NCBI GenBank assembly: GCA_018221305.1
Contig: JAAOYK010000024.1
Location: 1-36,272, forward strand
Reading direction: 5' to 3'
DNA length: 36,272 bases
Origin: Candidatus Pacearchaeota archaeon
GTDB lineage: Archaea > Nanobdellota > Nanobdellia > Pacearchaeales > GW2011-AR1
A program made the translations under genes and the position numbers. Of this stretch, positions 1-7,703 are shown in pieces (position 1 is the stretch's first letter; each line of letters begins with the position of its first letter). The notes below the pieces were generated by a model that did not search any database, had not been told where the DNA came from, and was given only the letters and a program-made list of their open reading frames with translations.

Positions 1-406
1 CGCCCAGATCTCCTCGTGCAACCATTATTCCTTCGCTGACTTTGATTAATCTTTTCAAGTTTTCAAGACCTTTTTGTGACTCAATTTTACATATAACTTT
101 AATTTTTCTTGGCAAAAACATTTTTTTTATACGTTCAATCTCGCGAGCACTTTCACTAAAAGAAACAGCCAAATAATGAAACTTTTTTTTCAAAAGTTCT
201 GACAAGATTCCTCGATTTTTAATGTCAACAACAATCTTTGTTTTTTTGTCACATTTTAAAATCTTTTCTCGTATTTTGTCATATTCTTTGATAGAAATAT
301 ACTTTGTATTAATTCTTATAAACGATGCACCTGATTTAATAACTTTTTTTAATCTATGAAAATTCTTAGTTGCAGGGCCGTAAGTAGCCATAATTTTTGT
401 TCTCAT
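1..406 (-). CDS. Pyruvate kinase homologue, partial, apparently lacking the B domain
   Basis: The gene runs off the left edge, so only the first 135 codons are visible. The N-terminus (MRTKIMATYGPAT) matches the pyruvate kinase opening. The last residues (KVICKIES, then EGIMVARGDLGV) match the catalytic Lys/Glu and ARGDLG signatures of the TIM-barrel A domain. In ordinary pyruvate kinases these two parts lie about 215-220 residues apart; here they are about 130 apart. A strand resembling the DTKGPEIR region (VVDIKNRG, Thr replaced by Ile) leads almost directly into AVSFSES, the usual SFVRS strand after the B domain. The phosphate/K+ site segment is also altered (IRINTKYIS instead of RxNFSHG). 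It could be a lid-less pyruvate kinase or a PEP-binding relative with another activity. The start is ATG at 406. Family assignment is firm; activity is uncertain. Confidence 0.8.
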   Translation of the reverse strand, partial: MRTKIMATYGPATKNFHRLKKVIKSGASFIRINTKYISIKEYDKIREKILKCDKKTKIVVDIKNRGILSELLKKKFHYLAVSFSESAREIERIKKMFLPRKIKVICKIESQKGLENLKRLIKVSEGIMVARGDLG

Positions 407-440
407 CTTAACTATATACTAGAAACAATACTTTTTAGAC

Positions 441-1706
441 TTATCTTTTTTTCCGGCCCAGTGTGCGACCCCTACTTTTTTTCCGACTCATATTATCGCC
501 AGCGTCATAAATTCTTTCACCAAGTCCTCCAATAAAACTGCAGATCCCTGCTGTAACTCCTCCAGCGAGCTTACATATACCGCCTACTGGAACTTTTATT
601 GGCCGCAAAAAATCTTTTCTTGCTGGAGCAAGATTTATTGGTTTATCATAACTAAGAACCCCTGCGGCAGCATGATAATATTCTCGAGAAACATCTGTTG
701 TACTTAATTGTGAAAAAAACGCATATGGATCAGATTGCACTAAATTGTATTCAAGTTTTTCTGTTTCCTTTTTTTCTTCTCCTTTTTGTCCTGATTCAAC
801 ATTTAAAATCTTATAACCAGGGTCCTCTGGCATTAATACTGGTTTTAAGGAATCCTTTATATTTTCGCTTTCAACAATATCTAAAACCTTTTCAATACCT
901 TGTCGGGGTAATCTTTCTTTAATTGTTTCTATGATGCTATTATGATTACATAATGTAACAAAAGATTCAGGCATTTTTTGCCCTCCCTCAGACTGAATAT
1001 AAAATTCAGTAGATCTCTTAAATTCGTTTATCCAGCCATTATACCACTTATCCCTGTTCACCTGAAGGCCCTCTTTTTCCGCCAAATCCTGATCAACTGC
1101 CTTTTTTAAATCATCAAGGCCAGTCCTTATAGTTCTATTCCACAGTGTATGGCCGTCTTTTGCAAAAATTAATTCAGTATCATTATTATTTATTGATATG
1201 AATCCTTCAACTTCTGGGTCCAATTGATGTCCTCGGAGTTGGTATAGTGACGGAAGTGTTGTTGCTGACACTTTACATACATTAACTTGTTCAAACGGGT
1301 AAAGATTTGTAAAATTATCTTTTCTAATTGCTTGGATTACTGCTTCAATGTCAGGAATATCAACGTCTCCATAGACTTCATAATTCCAAAAAACATCATC
1401 AATATGAAAAGGTATTTGTTGTACTGCTTCAAATTTAACAACTTCAGGTATTCTTCTTTTTTCGATAGGTGGAAGACGTATGCTACGAGAAAAACTTGTC
1501 ATAGACGGGATAACTCCTACAGTATATTTTGGCTTTTCTGTTTGTAAGAATTGTTTCACTCCTCGCAAACTTTCAGTAAATGCACATTGCAATTCTAGTG
1601 TTTGTGGGATTTCCTGTGTTGCTAATACAACCTCATAATCAGTAACATTCTTTTCATCAGAATATGTTTTTGGGTAAAGTCCAACAATCTTCTTAGATTT
1701 AGCCAT
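441..1706 (-). CDS. PilM-like actin-fold (ASKHA) protein with Gly-rich basic tail
   Basis: A 421-aa protein. Residues about 70-115 read like type IV pilus PilM: SIRLPP, then a helix ending VVKFEAVQQIPF, then a VFWNYEV strand. This is the 'Ea.qqIPf..eev.wdyqv' signature of bacterial PilM/FtsA-like ATPases. A second subdomain follows with a segment like the PilM 'vdv.a.sl.nly' region. The N-terminal phosphate loop (DIGSSSVK in PilM) is not recognisable; the equivalent reads VGLYPKT, so nucleotide binding is doubtful. The C-terminus has a Gly/hydrophobic stretch (about residues 370-395), then a strongly basic tail, which could contact membrane or nucleic acid. No PilN/PilO partner is seen next door. 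Known archaeal pili do not use PilM, so bacterial transfer is a reasonable inference. The ATG at 1706 is the only plausible start. Confidence 0.65.
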   Translation of the reverse strand: MAKSKKIVGLYPKTYSDEKNVTDYEVVLATQEIPQTLELQCAFTESLRGVKQFLQTEKPKYTVGVIPSMTSFSRSIRLPPIEKRRIPEVVKFEAVQQIPFHIDDVFWNYEVYGDVDIPDIEAVIQAIRKDNFTNLYPFEQVNVCKVSATTLPSLYQLRGHQLDPEVEGFISINNNDTELIFAKDGHTLWNRTIRTGLDDLKKAVDQDLAEKEGLQVNRDKWYNGWINEFKRSTEFYIQSEGGQKMPESFVTLCNHNSIIETIKERLPRQGIEKVLDIVESENIKDSLKPVLMPEDPGYKILNVESGQKGEEKKETEKLEYNLVQSDPYAFFSQLSTTDVSREYYHAAAGVLSYDKPINLAPARKDFLRPIKVPVGGICKLAGGVTAGICSFIGGLGERIYDAGDNMSRKKSRGRTLGRKKR

Positions 1707-1773
1707 TTCTTATCAAATAAATACTTGTTTTTAAAGATTTAGTTACTTTATAGTAATTGTAGTCTGTCCATCT

Positions 1774-2007
1774 CTATTCGGTGTCTTGTTTAATCTTTTT
1801 AAGCCCGTTAACATAACTATACTTTACTTGTCCTTTGGTAACTTTTCCTTTAATTTTTAAATATTTACCTTTGATGCCTTTCCTAGGCAAACCTTTTGAA
1901 AGCTTTTTTGTCTCAGATTCTATCTTTTTGGATTCATCATTGTCCCACATTTCATCATAATTAAAATTCTCTTTTTCACACTCTTTTTTCAAATCAAAAT
2001 CTTGCAT
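1774..2007 (-). CDS. Small Lys-rich hypothetical protein (77 aa)
   Basis: I do not recognise this protein. The first half is acidic and charged (KKECEKENFNYDEMWDNDES). The second half is basic with a repeated GK pattern (GLPRKGIKGKYLKIKGKVTKGQ), which could form a small basic beta-rich tail. There is no membrane segment, and one Cys near the N-terminus. It lies 25 nt downstream of the 102-aa gene on the same strand and upstream of the PilM-like gene, so the three may be co-transcribed. Composition suits a nucleic-acid- or acidic-surface-binding protein, but that is only a guess. Confidence 0.5.
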   Translation of the reverse strand: MQDFDLKKECEKENFNYDEMWDNDESKKIESETKKLSKGLPRKGIKGKYLKIKGKVTKGQVKYSYVNGLKKIKQDTE

Positions 2008-2032
2008 GAGATTTTAGTAGAATTCTTAGTTT

Positions 2033-2341
2033 TTAAGCTTTACCAGAATCTTGTTTCTGTTTTCCTGCATACAAATTCTGTCTTGCAGCTTCTTCTTTTG
2101 CAGCTTTTTGGTTTAGAAAATCACCATAAAATCCAGTTAAATCTATGCCTATTGTATGATCAGCAACACCAGAAAAAAATGCTTTTGCATGAGTATTAAT
2201 ATACGAATGATTACTTGCAGGGTCAAATTGTCCATTCACGTGAAACCTATAAAGCCTGAAAATTCCACCAACTATACCTTTTGTAAAACCAAAACTAGTA
2301 ACACCTTTACATATCTTGACAAGTCCTGATCCAATCTCCAT
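2033..2341 (-). CDS. Hypothetical protein with Gly-rich N-terminal segment (102 aa)
   Basis: No family recognised. The N-terminal 30 residues (GLVKICKGVTSFGFTKGIVG, then GIFRLYR) form a Gly-rich amphipathic or membrane-associated stretch. It resembles the tail of the neighbouring PilM-like protein (GGICKLAGGVTAGICSFIGG then ERIY): the shared pattern is ICK, GVT, G, IxGG, RxY. The middle is His/Asn/Asp-rich (FHVNGQFDPASNHSYINTHA), and the C-terminus is a Lys/Ala/Gln helix. The shared segment and same orientation suggest a common location with the PilM-like protein. The start is ATG at 2341. Confidence 0.55.
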   Translation of the reverse strand: MEIGSGLVKICKGVTSFGFTKGIVGGIFRLYRFHVNGQFDPASNHSYINTHAKAFFSGVADHTIGIDLTGFYGDFLNQKAAKEEAARQNLYAGKQKQDSGKA

Positions 2342-2437
2342 AAAATATCTAAGTCATTGAACTTAATAATCTTTTTGCTTCTTTGTTTATCGTTATCTTT
2401 TTAAACAAACTTCTATTTCTAAACTAGAGAGATTAAG

Positions 2438-2710
2438 ATGGAAGACCTTAACAAAAGGATCATTTGTCAAAGTTGTGCAATGCCTCTGAAAAAATCTGAA
2501 GATTTTGGCACAGAAAATGACGAAAGCAAAAGCAAAGATTTTTGTCATTTTTGTTATAAAGACGGAAAGTTTACTGACGAAGGTATCACTTTAAATGAAA
2601 AGGTTGACCAATTAGTAGATATTGCAATATCTAAACTTGGATTATCAGAGGATTTAGCGCGTACTATGGCTAAAACAAAACTTCCAACCTTAAAACGCTG
2701 GAAAAATTAG
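2438..2710 (+). CDS. Putative zinc-ribbon domain protein (zf-ribbon_2 type)
   Basis: A 90-aa protein. CQSC at residues 11-14 and CHFC at about 36-39 form a four-Cys zinc site. Between them lies the family spacer (MPL, then GTENDESKSKDF), followed by YKDGKFTDEGIT. This matches the 'putative zinc ribbon' family (PF12674 style), usually annotated as a possible transcriptional regulator. The C-terminal half is a short helical region ending in a conserved-looking KLPTLKRWK. A TATA-like stretch (tttttaaac) lies about 35 nt upstream of the ATG. Family membership is clear; function is unknown. Confidence 0.85.
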   Translation: MEDLNKRIICQSCAMPLKKSEDFGTENDESKSKDFCHFCYKDGKFTDEGITLNEKVDQLVDIAISKLGLSEDLARTMAKTKLPTLKRWKN

Positions 2711-2755
2711 CTTTTTTATTATTTTCTTCTTATTGTAATTGCTTAACAACTAAAT

Positions 2756-2765
2756 AAATATAAAG
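2756..2765 (+). promoter_or_regulatory. Archaeal TATA box for the DUF3800-like gene
   Basis: The sequence aaatataaag is centred 27 nt upstream of the ATG at 2788. That is the spacing expected if transcription starts at or next to the start codon, so the mRNA is probably leaderless. No Shine-Dalgarno is present. Confidence 0.6.
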
Positions 2766-2787
2766 CCTTCATGCTTTTATTTATCAG

Positions 2788-3399
2788 ATGAGAAAAGAGG
2801 ATCACGAAAAAAAAGAGATCTGGGAAAACATTGGTTTTGACGAATCTAATAACGGCTATGACAAAAATCATCCAAAACTTCCAGCGATTTATGTTACTGT
2901 ATCTAGTGACTTTGGTGCAGATCTGCAAATGTTGCCACATGAAGAAGCGATTATGATGCCAAAGCCTAGAAAGTCAATAAAAAATCAAAAGACTGCAAAA
3001 GAACGTCTTCAAGCAGAACTTGACATGCGTGACTATTCTTACCTTTTATTAACCAAATTTGATTGCAGTTTTATTGATTATGATAAACGGCTTGGAATAA
3101 TAATGTCTAGTCTTTTGTCTGATCAACCTTTAACAGATCATATTAACTTGTATGTTGATGGGATCTGGTCACAAACTTCTCAAGATTTCACTAAATCTGT
3201 GCTTCATGATGTAACAGGCCTTGAAAGAGATTGTATTACTCTTGTGACTGGTGCAGACTTAGATCGGCGCGCGAGCATTGTAAGCTTGGCAGATCAGACA
3301 GCTTATTGGTTATTAAATAAATCAATTAAATATCTACAAAATGATAATCATCGTCGCGAACTGTTACCAGATTTTAAAAAATATCTAAAAAGAAAATAA
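2788..3399 (+). CDS. RNase H-fold protein, DUF3800-like (copy 1)
   Basis: A 203-aa protein. Residues 16-23 read GFDESNNG, the first strand and catalytic Asp (D18) of an RNase H-like fold. A middle strand LYVDG carries D124, and the C-terminal helix begins SLADQTAYWL with D169. This is the 'IDES ... D ... ADlva' layout of DUF3800 and related RNase H-superfamily proteins. The paralogue at 23524 shares DESNNG and the AD(L/Q)xAY/F helix but has a different middle. The segment from 40 to 80 is basic and charged. Substrate unknown; DUF3800 proteins occur often in defence and mobile contexts, but nothing mobile is visible beside this copy. Expression is probably from a leaderless transcript. Confidence 0.6.
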   Translation: MRKEDHEKKEIWENIGFDESNNGYDKNHPKLPAIYVTVSSDFGADLQMLPHEEAIMMPKPRKSIKNQKTAKERLQAELDMRDYSYLLLTKFDCSFIDYDKRLGIIMSSLLSDQPLTDHINLYVDGIWSQTSQDFTKSVLHDVTGLERDCITLVTGADLDRRASIVSLADQTAYWLLNKSIKYLQNDNHRRELLPDFKKYLKRK

Positions 3400-3409
3400 T
3401 TAAAGATTT

Positions 3410-4210
3410 TTAGTATGAAGAATTTTCACTACTTTTTTGGCCCTTTAATTTTCTAAGAAGTGAACTCTCTCCGATACGTATTTTCATCGGGTCAAGATCA
3501 ATGCATCCATCATCGCGCCCAGAAATTGCCTCTAAAAATTCAGAAACATTATTCGGATTTACTCCTCCAGACATTTTTATTCCGCGTGAGAAATTTTCTT
3601 TCATTAATCTTAAATCTTTTGCATTTGCCCCACTTCCTGTGTACCCTGAAGATGTTTTCACAAAATCTATGCCTTCTTTTTCTGCTTTTTGGCATATTTC
3701 TTTTATGTGTTCTGGTTCTAGCTCAGAAATCTCTAAGATTATTTTTGATTTAACCCCTAACTTTTGTGTAAGAGCTGCCATTACTTCAATGCTTGTATGT
3801 GCGTCAAGGGCCTGTCCCCCTTTTAATGACTGATAATCTAAAACAAAATCTATTTCTGTTGCACCATGTTTTACTGCCAGATTTGTTTCTGCAATCATGA
3901 AATAAATATTATACATATTCTGCGGAAAACCAACAACTGATGCAATTATGATTTCACTAGAATTATTGTTGATCAAATGATTTTTAGTAAACCCTACGCA
4001 TTCAGGCCTGACACAAACTGCATAAGGTTTATGCTCAAACTCAACAGTTTCCTTTAAAAATTTTTCAAAGTCTGCTTTCCAAAGACTTATTGGATTTTGC
4101 CCTTTTTCTGCAATACTTCTAAACGCTTCTGGTCTGTTTAAATATGTATGGTCACAAATACTTGCAATATCTTTTATTGTTAGTTCACTTATTTTTTTAA
4201 TCGGTTCCAT
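3410..4210 (-). CDS. deoC: Deoxyribose-phosphate aldolase
   Basis: This enzyme cleaves 2-deoxyribose 5-phosphate into glyceraldehyde 3-phosphate and acetaldehyde. The DeoC TIM barrel is complete: CDHTYL at the N-terminus, VCVRPECV, ASVVGFP, a Glu-Ile-Asp strand (TEIDFVLDY), DFVKTSSGYTGSGA with the Schiff-base Lys, and GIKMSGGV with the second Lys. I chose the ATG at 4210 (266 aa); an in-frame GTG at 4231 adds seven residues. The gene overlaps the upstream gene by 14 nt and is last in a four-gene minus-strand group that includes a deoxyribosyltransferase-like protein, which supports a role in deoxynucleoside degradation. Convergent with the DUF3800-like gene. Confidence 0.93.
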   Translation of the reverse strand: MEPIKKISELTIKDIASICDHTYLNRPEAFRSIAEKGQNPISLWKADFEKFLKETVEFEHKPYAVCVRPECVGFTKNHLINNNSSEIIIASVVGFPQNMYNIYFMIAETNLAVKHGATEIDFVLDYQSLKGGQALDAHTSIEVMAALTQKLGVKSKIILEISELEPEHIKEICQKAEKEGIDFVKTSSGYTGSGANAKDLRLMKENFSRGIKMSGGVNPNNVSEFLEAISGRDDGCIDLDPMKIRIGESSLLRKLKGQKSSENSSY

Positions 4211-4610
4211 TTTTATAATTAATTTTAGCACTAAATTTTCCCTGAATAGTTATTGCAGGATAAACTGATTGAGAATGTTCTTTAGAAGGGCTAGTTACAA
4301 CTTCTGCATAATTTTGATCATTATTAAGAGTTTTTTCCAAAGACTTTCTTATTTTTTCTGCATCGCCTTCTACTAAATTCTCTTGAGGCTGAGCATAAAA
4401 CAATTCTAACATATTATCCATAGGCCCTATAATAATATTTCCTAAATAAGCCCCAACAATAATTCCTTGCAAGTTAACAGTTTCCTCATTTACTTTCAGT
4501 TCTCCCTTATTAACATTCACTTCTAGGAAAGGGGATTTTTTTGGACATCTGATACCCAAAGTCCGCGCAACTTTTATCATTCCCTCATCTGTAACTTTAT
4601 AAGGATACAT
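4197..4610 (-). CDS. Hypothetical protein in the deoC operon (137 aa)
   Basis: Not recognised. A longer in-frame reading begins at 4718, but it would overlap the upstream gene's coding end. The ATG at 4610 (MYPYKVTDEGM) leaves a 13-nt gap and is preferred. The protein has an N-terminal part resembling a short helix-turn region (TDEGMIKVARTLGIRCPKKS) and a central hydrophobic strand pair (IIVGAYLGNIIIGPMDNM). A charged helix (EKIRKSLEKTLNN) and a polar C-terminus follow. Its end overlaps deoC by 14 nt, suggesting translational coupling. No catalytic motif is visible. Confidence 0.6.
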   Translation of the reverse strand: MYPYKVTDEGMIKVARTLGIRCPKKSPFLEVNVNKGELKVNEETVNLQGIIVGAYLGNIIIGPMDNMLELFYAQPQENLVEGDAEKIRKSLEKTLNNDQNYAEVVTSPSKEHSQSVYPAITIQGKFSAKINYKNGTD

Positions 4611-4623
4611 TTTATTTATTAGT

Positions 4624-5667
4624 TCATTTTTCTCTTTTAAAATATTCAAGATCTTGTTTGATACGCTTTTCAAAATATTTGAAAAATTCTTCTTCACTTC
4701 TAAAAAGTTTATGAGCAATATCCATGAACGGGCTCATACGCTCCCTTGGGCATATTACATAAACATATTTACCAGTTTCAAGCGCGCGTGTACATTCGTC
4801 ACTTACTCCTTTTGATAAATTAATCTTGTCATCAGGATAAAAAGCAACAACATGTGTAGCTTCTCCAATGTCCCAGTTTAAATCTCTATGTATTGTTTGT
4901 TCATCAATTGTGCTACGTTCTCGTGGCCCGACCCCTTCTCCAAGTTCAATATCAATGTCAGCAGGGTCAAGTATTGGTGTTTCATAACCATCAACTTCTT
5001 TACGTAATGCTCGCAACCTTTTCTTAAAATTAACTATTTTCTGTGTTGCTTCAGGTCCTGCATCAGTCATTGGAAAACTTGAATAAATCAAAAACATGTT
5101 GTCAATTAACGGGTCAATAATATGCGGATTTTGTCGTCTTGAAAAAACATACATTGGTTTTTTAAAATTATTAGCCCATCCCCGTGTAACATTAACTTCA
5201 ACATTTTGCCATAATAATAAATCACGAAGGTCATGAGTTTGGCTTCTTCCTTGTGGTTTTTTAATTTGAACCTCTTTAATACTTGAAGGTTTGTCAATTA
5301 TTGTTATAAACATGTCAGCATTAATTTCGTTTAAATGACTCCAGTCATAAGCATTTTGATACACATCGTTCCAGAAAAATTGTGCATGCGTGTCAATAAA
5401 GATTAAATCATACTTTTCTCTGTCTTCTTTTAGTTTTTCAATTAAATATTCAAAAGCTTTATCACGCAGGTGTGCTAACGTGTCTGGCTGCAAATATAAC
5501 AAATTTTCTTTAGGTATAGGTGTTTGAGTAAACTCTTGAGACAATTTGTAGATCATTTCTCCTGTAGAATAAATTTTAGTCTTTTTCCCAGGATTATTAT
5601 ATCTTTCACAAAAAGCTTTACTTCCGCTTCCTGAAATTCCTGTAACAACGATTACTTTTCCTGTCAT
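4624..5667 (-). CDS. P-loop kinase-like plus nucleoside 2-deoxyribosyltransferase-like fusion protein
   Basis: A 347-aa protein with two parts. Residues 1-190 look like an adenylate-kinase-type P-loop domain: VIVVTGISGSGSKAF at the start, a STGEMIYKL segment and a DLIFIDTHAQ strand. The Walker A is off-pattern: an extra Ser stands between the last Gly and the Lys, and no Ser/Thr follows it. Residues about 260-330 read HVVAFYPDD, then SKGVSDECTRALETGKYVYV, then SPFM. This fits the nucleoside 2-deoxyribosyltransferase/TIR-like Rossmann family, in which the SxGVxxE helix carries the catalytic Glu. The fusion sits upstream of deoC, so deoxynucleoside or nucleotide salvage is the natural inference. 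Start is ATG at 5667, 8 nt after the previous gene. Confidence 0.65.
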   Translation of the reverse strand: MTGKVIVVTGISGSGSKAFCERYNNPGKKTKIYSTGEMIYKLSQEFTQTPIPKENLLYLQPDTLAHLRDKAFEYLIEKLKEDREKYDLIFIDTHAQFFWNDVYQNAYDWSHLNEINADMFITIIDKPSSIKEVQIKKPQGRSQTHDLRDLLLWQNVEVNVTRGWANNFKKPMYVFSRRQNPHIIDPLIDNMFLIYSSFPMTDAGPEATQKIVNFKKRLRALRKEVDGYETPILDPADIDIELGEGVGPRERSTIDEQTIHRDLNWDIGEATHVVAFYPDDKINLSKGVSDECTRALETGKYVYVICPRERMSPFMDIAHKLFRSEEEFFKYFEKRIKQDLEYFKREK

Positions 5668-5675
5668 TTTATCTT

Positions 5676-5954
5676 TTATATTGTTTGTTTATTTTTATTA
5701 TTTATGTATAAGTCTATAGCATAAGGTATATCTATACTATATGGGCAAATAATTCCTTTTCCTTGTTTATCAACTTCTGGATGCGAAGCTTTGCATCTTT
5801 GTCCATGACTTCCTGTATTATATTGGCATTCTACACTGCTTGAAAGTATACTTTCTCCGGAAGGGGTCACATTTACTGTAACCTTAACAGCTTCTTCTAA
5901 TACTTCGTTCCTTTGTTCATCCCTTCCCTTACACTTTACTTTAAATTCTGCCAT
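5676..5954 (-). CDS. Small Cys-containing hypothetical protein (92 aa)
   Basis: Not recognised. The N-terminal half predicts beta strands (AEFKVKCKG, then EAVKVTVNVTPSGES). The second half has three Cys (VECQYNTGSHGQRC, then IICPY) with a His between the first two, which could bind a metal. The shape suggests a small beta-barrel or zinc-binding domain. It is first in the minus-strand group leading to deoC and is followed after 8 nt by the kinase/deoxyribosyltransferase-like gene, so the same transcript is likely. Start is ATG at 5954. Confidence 0.55.
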   Translation of the reverse strand: MAEFKVKCKGRDEQRNEVLEEAVKVTVNVTPSGESILSSSVECQYNTGSHGQRCKASHPEVDKQGKGIICPYSIDIPYAIDLYINNKNKQTI

Positions 5955-6055
5955 TTTATTCTATTAATATCACAAGAACTCTTCTTCCCTTTCTGGGTTA
6001 TTTTTATGTGTTTTTACGTATTTTTAAACATTTCTATACTTTTATCTTATTTGCT

Positions 6056-7612
6056 TTATGCTGCTTTTCTGTACCCAAAATCATAACTTTTTCCTTTCTT
6101 CATTACAACAACTTCTGCATTATTTTCTCTAACATATCCTTCTTTTTCAAGGCGTGCTTTTACAGCCCAGCAGGATTCTTTTTCTCCATGTTTTACATAA
6201 ACTCTAAACATCTTGTCACGTCTTCTGCTCTCTTCAGGTGTACAGACATTCTTTACATGCGCTACTAATTCTTCAATATCTGCATGTCCACTTAATCCAT
6301 GCATTCGTCTAACTTCTGCTTTACGTTCAATTATTCCTCCATCTAAGAATGGTATTTTTGTTGCCCCATTTATTAAATCATAACCACGTGTTCCTGGAGA
6401 TTGATATCCTGTTGCAAGGATGGTATTTCTTGGATCTTGCAGCCCGCCATTTCTAAGTAATCTTTCAATTCTTCCTCCTTGAAACATTCCTGATGATGCC
6501 AACCACCCACACGGGTTTATAGCGTCTCCTTGCGCTAGTGCATCTTTTGTTTGTTGTACTTTATTATGATGCGTTAATCTGTCAAAATAAAAGAAATTAT
6601 CTTTTTTGTCTATAAATCTTTTAATGGCTTCTTCATCTAAATCTTGTTGATGTTTGAGCATTATCCTTCCACACTTGTCGGCGCCAGGGCTTGTAACATA
6701 AAAATGCATATTATCTGGCAGTTTTCCTTGCAGATCTAAATCATATAAATAGTATTGCAGCATATGTGTCCTCATTATACTAAACGCACCAATTATTAAT
6801 TGACCGTTTTTCTTTGCTGTATGATTTATTACATCTTCTAAAACTTCTCTTGGATCATCTCCGCTATGTGTTTTATTACCATAAGTTGCTTCAATAACCA
6901 TTGAATCAATGTCTTCTGGAAAGTCTGTATGCGGTGCCTTAACAATAGGTGTATCTGCTATTGGGTGGCCTTTAATGTGATAATCTGTTCGTCCAAGATC
7001 AAAAGATGTTAAAATTTTTGATTTTACTCCCTTATCTTCAATTTCTAAAAGGATTTGTGAAGAGCCTGGGATATGTCCTGCTTCATAAAATGTTGCAGTA
7101 ACTTTTGTATCCCTCTTGTTAAGGATTTCAATAGGTGTTTCATACGGAAAACCTAACTGTACTTTTTTACCTTCTTCAGGTTCTTCAAAATACCTAAACT
7201 GTGTGTCACGTATATTTTTAAAATCACGATAACCCCAAAGGACTTTTTTTCTTGGAATATATATCCCCTTTTTTGCCAAATCTTGTGCACGTTTGTTATG
7301 CATCCAAAAATTGTTTGCTTGTTGAGGTAACTGAATCTTTGTAGCAATATCTGCAGAGGCATATGGTGTAAAGATACCCCCTTTAAATCCTGCTTTACAA
7401 AGTTTTATGACTTGGCCAATGTGGTCTGCATGAGGGTGAGTTAAGAGTAAATTATTTATCCCAGTTGTAGGAAACGGTATCGGGTCTTCAAATTCACCGT
7501 CTCTATACTCCATACCCATATCAATAAGAATTTTTTCTAGATCACTAAATTCTAAAATTAATTTTGAGCCAGCAACATCTTCTGCTGCTGTGTATTCTGT
7601 GCCTGTTACCAT
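6056..7612 (-). CDS. Beta-CASP metallo-beta-lactamase ribonuclease
   Basis: A 518-aa nuclease of the CPSF/RNase J superfamily, likely acting on RNA. The metallo-beta-lactamase motifs are in order: a strand ending ILIDMG, LTHPHADHIG (motif 2, residues 57-66), EAGHIPGS (motif 3) and SFDLGRTDY (motif 4). The beta-CASP part has MVIEATYG (motif A Glu), a segment SPGADKCG, WLASSGMFQGG, and a C-terminal GLSGHADIEEL with the motif C His. There is no KH domain, unlike archaeal aCPSF1, so it is closer to the shorter aCPSF2-type proteins. All metal ligands are present, so activity is expected. Exo- versus endonuclease specificity cannot be read from sequence. Start is ATG at 7612. Confidence 0.88.
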   Translation of the reverse strand: MVTGTEYTAAEDVAGSKLILEFSDLEKILIDMGMEYRDGEFEDPIPFPTTGINNLLLTHPHADHIGQVIKLCKAGFKGGIFTPYASADIATKIQLPQQANNFWMHNKRAQDLAKKGIYIPRKKVLWGYRDFKNIRDTQFRYFEEPEEGKKVQLGFPYETPIEILNKRDTKVTATFYEAGHIPGSSQILLEIEDKGVKSKILTSFDLGRTDYHIKGHPIADTPIVKAPHTDFPEDIDSMVIEATYGNKTHSGDDPREVLEDVINHTAKKNGQLIIGAFSIMRTHMLQYYLYDLDLQGKLPDNMHFYVTSPGADKCGRIMLKHQQDLDEEAIKRFIDKKDNFFYFDRLTHHNKVQQTKDALAQGDAINPCGWLASSGMFQGGRIERLLRNGGLQDPRNTILATGYQSPGTRGYDLINGATKIPFLDGGIIERKAEVRRMHGLSGHADIEELVAHVKNVCTPEESRRRDKMFRVYVKHGEKESCWAVKARLEKEGYVRENNAEVVVMKKGKSYDFGYRKAA

Positions 7613-7703
7613 TGTTATTTTACTATTTTATCACTAAAACTCTCTTTCCCAGAAGACGCTCTTATATGATGTTCTAATTATCGTTTATAAAATTTATTAT
7701 ACT

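Noticed and set aside
3460-3833. Plus-strand open frames opposite deoC
   Set aside because: deoC has all catalytic motifs on the minus strand; the plus frames have no start signals or recognisable content.
4611-4718. N-terminal extension of the 137-aa deoC-operon protein
   Set aside because: It would overlap the end of the upstream gene and its residues look like out-of-frame reading; the ATG at 4610 fits operon spacing.
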